64,000 bases of DNA, taken from the NCBI RefSeq assembly GCF_027744825.2, contig NC_071335.1, positions 17,668,001 through 17,732,000 on the forward strand, read 5' to 3'. The notes below the pieces were generated by a model, which was given only the letters and a program-made list of their open reading frames with translations, searched no databases and was not told the origin of the DNA. Source of the DNA: Synchiropus splendidus. Lineage: Eukaryota > Chordata > Actinopteri > Syngnathiformes > Callionymidae. The translations under genes were made by a program, and so were the position numbers. Below are positions 62,677-64,000 of the stretch, one piece after another; position 1 is the first letter of the stretch; each line of letters opens with the position of its first letter.

Positions 62677-63051
62677 CTACAGATTTGGACTGGGTGAAAC
62701 ACACCGAACACAAAGACTATGACTGAGATCCATATGAACAATACAAACCTTGGAGTCTTTGCTTGTTGCTGCTGAGACACAGTGAACACACTGACACTGT
62801 GGGACAAACAAAAGACATTTAATGTATTCTGATCTAATATACAACGAATTTCACGACGAGGATGCCCCTTACCACCACCACCGTCTGGCAACTGAACCAC
62901 TTGCTATAGCTGCAGTGGAGGGTAGAACACATTGCACATCCTTAACAGTCCTCTATTGGAGGTGAGGGACAAAAACCGTGAAAGACTCCCACTATGTTTG
63001 TTAGGGGGAAGGGTTTTTCTGGGATTAACTAAACTCCCTGATCATTTTACA
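62677..63051. repeat. direct repeat, copy 2
   Basis: The same order of blocks as copy 1, about 1.26 kb away: CTACAGATTTGGACTGGGTG, GACATTTAATGTATTCTGAT, CTATAGCTGCAGTGGAGGGT, TTAGGGGGAAGGGTTTTTCT. Its left third is shorter through small deletions; the right two thirds are nearly identical. Confidence 0.88.
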
Positions 63052-64000
63052 TCTTTTTATGTGGATATTATAACTCTCTTTTGTACAAAACTAAAAGATA
63101 CTGTCGCCAATCTAGTGACTTTACTCAAAAAATTGCAGACTTTTCAGGCTATAAAACTGTTTTAAAGTGAGCCCAACTGTGCCCAGCAGCACATCAAAGA
63201 AGCACGCCTTGGAATGACAATCCTAACAAGCCACTGGTGTTCTCCGGGAATTTCAGTTTAATGACTCCTAACAGATAATTTACTGAAATGTCTGTGGACT
63301 GTCGCGGTTGTTTCATTAATATAACTGTGGCAATTGACCAGATAGATTTAGTGCACGGCACAATAACAAACTGCAGCAACCTTGCACGTGCAGACTTAAG
63401 TACTATAAATACCAGTTGGTTCCCGGTGAAGGCAGGTTTAATGGGCCCTTTAGTGGCACTCCAGACAGTTACCCTGGTGGATGTGTTGAGAATACCAAGT
63501 TCCAGAAAGTGTTTTTTGGCTCTCATCTGAGACTCATGGATGCAAACATCCATGAAAATGTGTGAGTCTGCACACCCTTGCTCCGGTCAGACAGCGCATA
63601 GCTGTGGTGGGACGCAGGCAAAGAGCTTCTAGACTTCAGAGTCAACAACGTCTGCTCTCTTTGAGAAGAGACGAGGTGATATGTCTTGTCTCCTTTGCTC
63701 CCCGACTGGTGTAGTGGAGGGACGCGCTCAGGTTGTGAGGATGATCGTAAGCAACTACTCATTTACGCAAACAGAATTTTGTTACAGGTGTCCGTGGTTT
63801 TGCCGTACAGGTGCAAATAAGTCCCATCCACCCGAAGTCTCCTTGGAGTTTGGAGCAAACAGCTCTGTGCCAAATGTTCAGACCCAATCCCGAAATAAAG
63901 CAGATAATGAAGTTTCAGTTTAGCAGTCGCTATATTGAATCACTGAAATTGCCATTTAATTGTTTGTAGGCTGGTGTGTGGTTGTCTGTGTCCAGCCCTC

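Larger units (their letters stand above)
61368..64000. other. right-edge intergenic DNA
   Basis: No exon is recognised up to the window edge. The main content is a direct duplication (61413-61826 and 62677-63051). The minus frame at 63194-63553 and the plus frame at 63288-63530 match no family known to me. Confidence 0.55.

Noticed and set aside
63194..63553. 119-residue minus frame and 80-residue plus frame near the right edge
   Set aside because: They overlap on opposite strands, have no recognised domain, and no flanking splice sites fit a conserved exon.

Overview
The window is vertebrate nuclear DNA, almost certainly from a ray-finned (teleost) fish. It has small GT-AG exons set in large AT-rich introns. 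The proteins are close to human orthologues. The repeats are of types common in fish: hAT-like MITEs, a tRNA-derived SINE, decayed LINEs, and long (CA)n, (TAA)n and (TA)n tracts. There is no operon structure, and no rRNA, CRISPR array or prophage. Most open reading frames here are chance frames in introns and intergenic DNA.

Four protein-coding genes can be read exon by exon. (1) 3246-15718, plus strand: the last three coding exons of xylt1 (peptide xylosyltransferase 1), followed by a probable 2.8 kb 3' UTR; upstream exons lie off the left edge. (2) 41168-43369, minus strand: complete rps15a (130 aa, four coding exons plus a short TOP-like noncoding first exon near 44.1 kb). (3) 45443-48920, minus strand: a complete 11-exon notum-family Wnt deacylase, probably notum2 (504 aa, triad Ser244/Asp351/His400). 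(4) 58428-60613, minus strand: complete coq7 (221 aa, six exons, all six di-iron ligands, one GC-AG intron).

Layout: xylt1 runs rightwards and converges on the leftward trio rps15a, notum, coq7, with about 22.6 kb of gene-free DNA between (18.56-41.13 kb). That stretch holds a LINE-1-like relic, a 727-bp TG...CA element with 5-bp target duplication, a SINE next to a Rex1/L2-like LINE 3' end, a palindromic MITE family and microsatellites. About 9 kb without a recognised gene separates notum from coq7. Beyond coq7 lie a perfect 40-bp inverted repeat around a 100-bp (TA)n tract and a 0.4-kb direct duplication.

The genes are functionally unrelated (proteoglycan synthesis, ribosome, Wnt feedback, ubiquinone synthesis) and are neighbours by synteny only. 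RPS15A, XYLT1 and COQ7 also share human 16p12, while human NOTUM is elsewhere, which supports a second notum locus here. I found no convincing new biological system. The best leads are the coq7 GC-AG intron, the inverted repeat/(TA)n structure, the notum insertion near its active site, a possible intronic snoRNA in rps15a and the MITE family.
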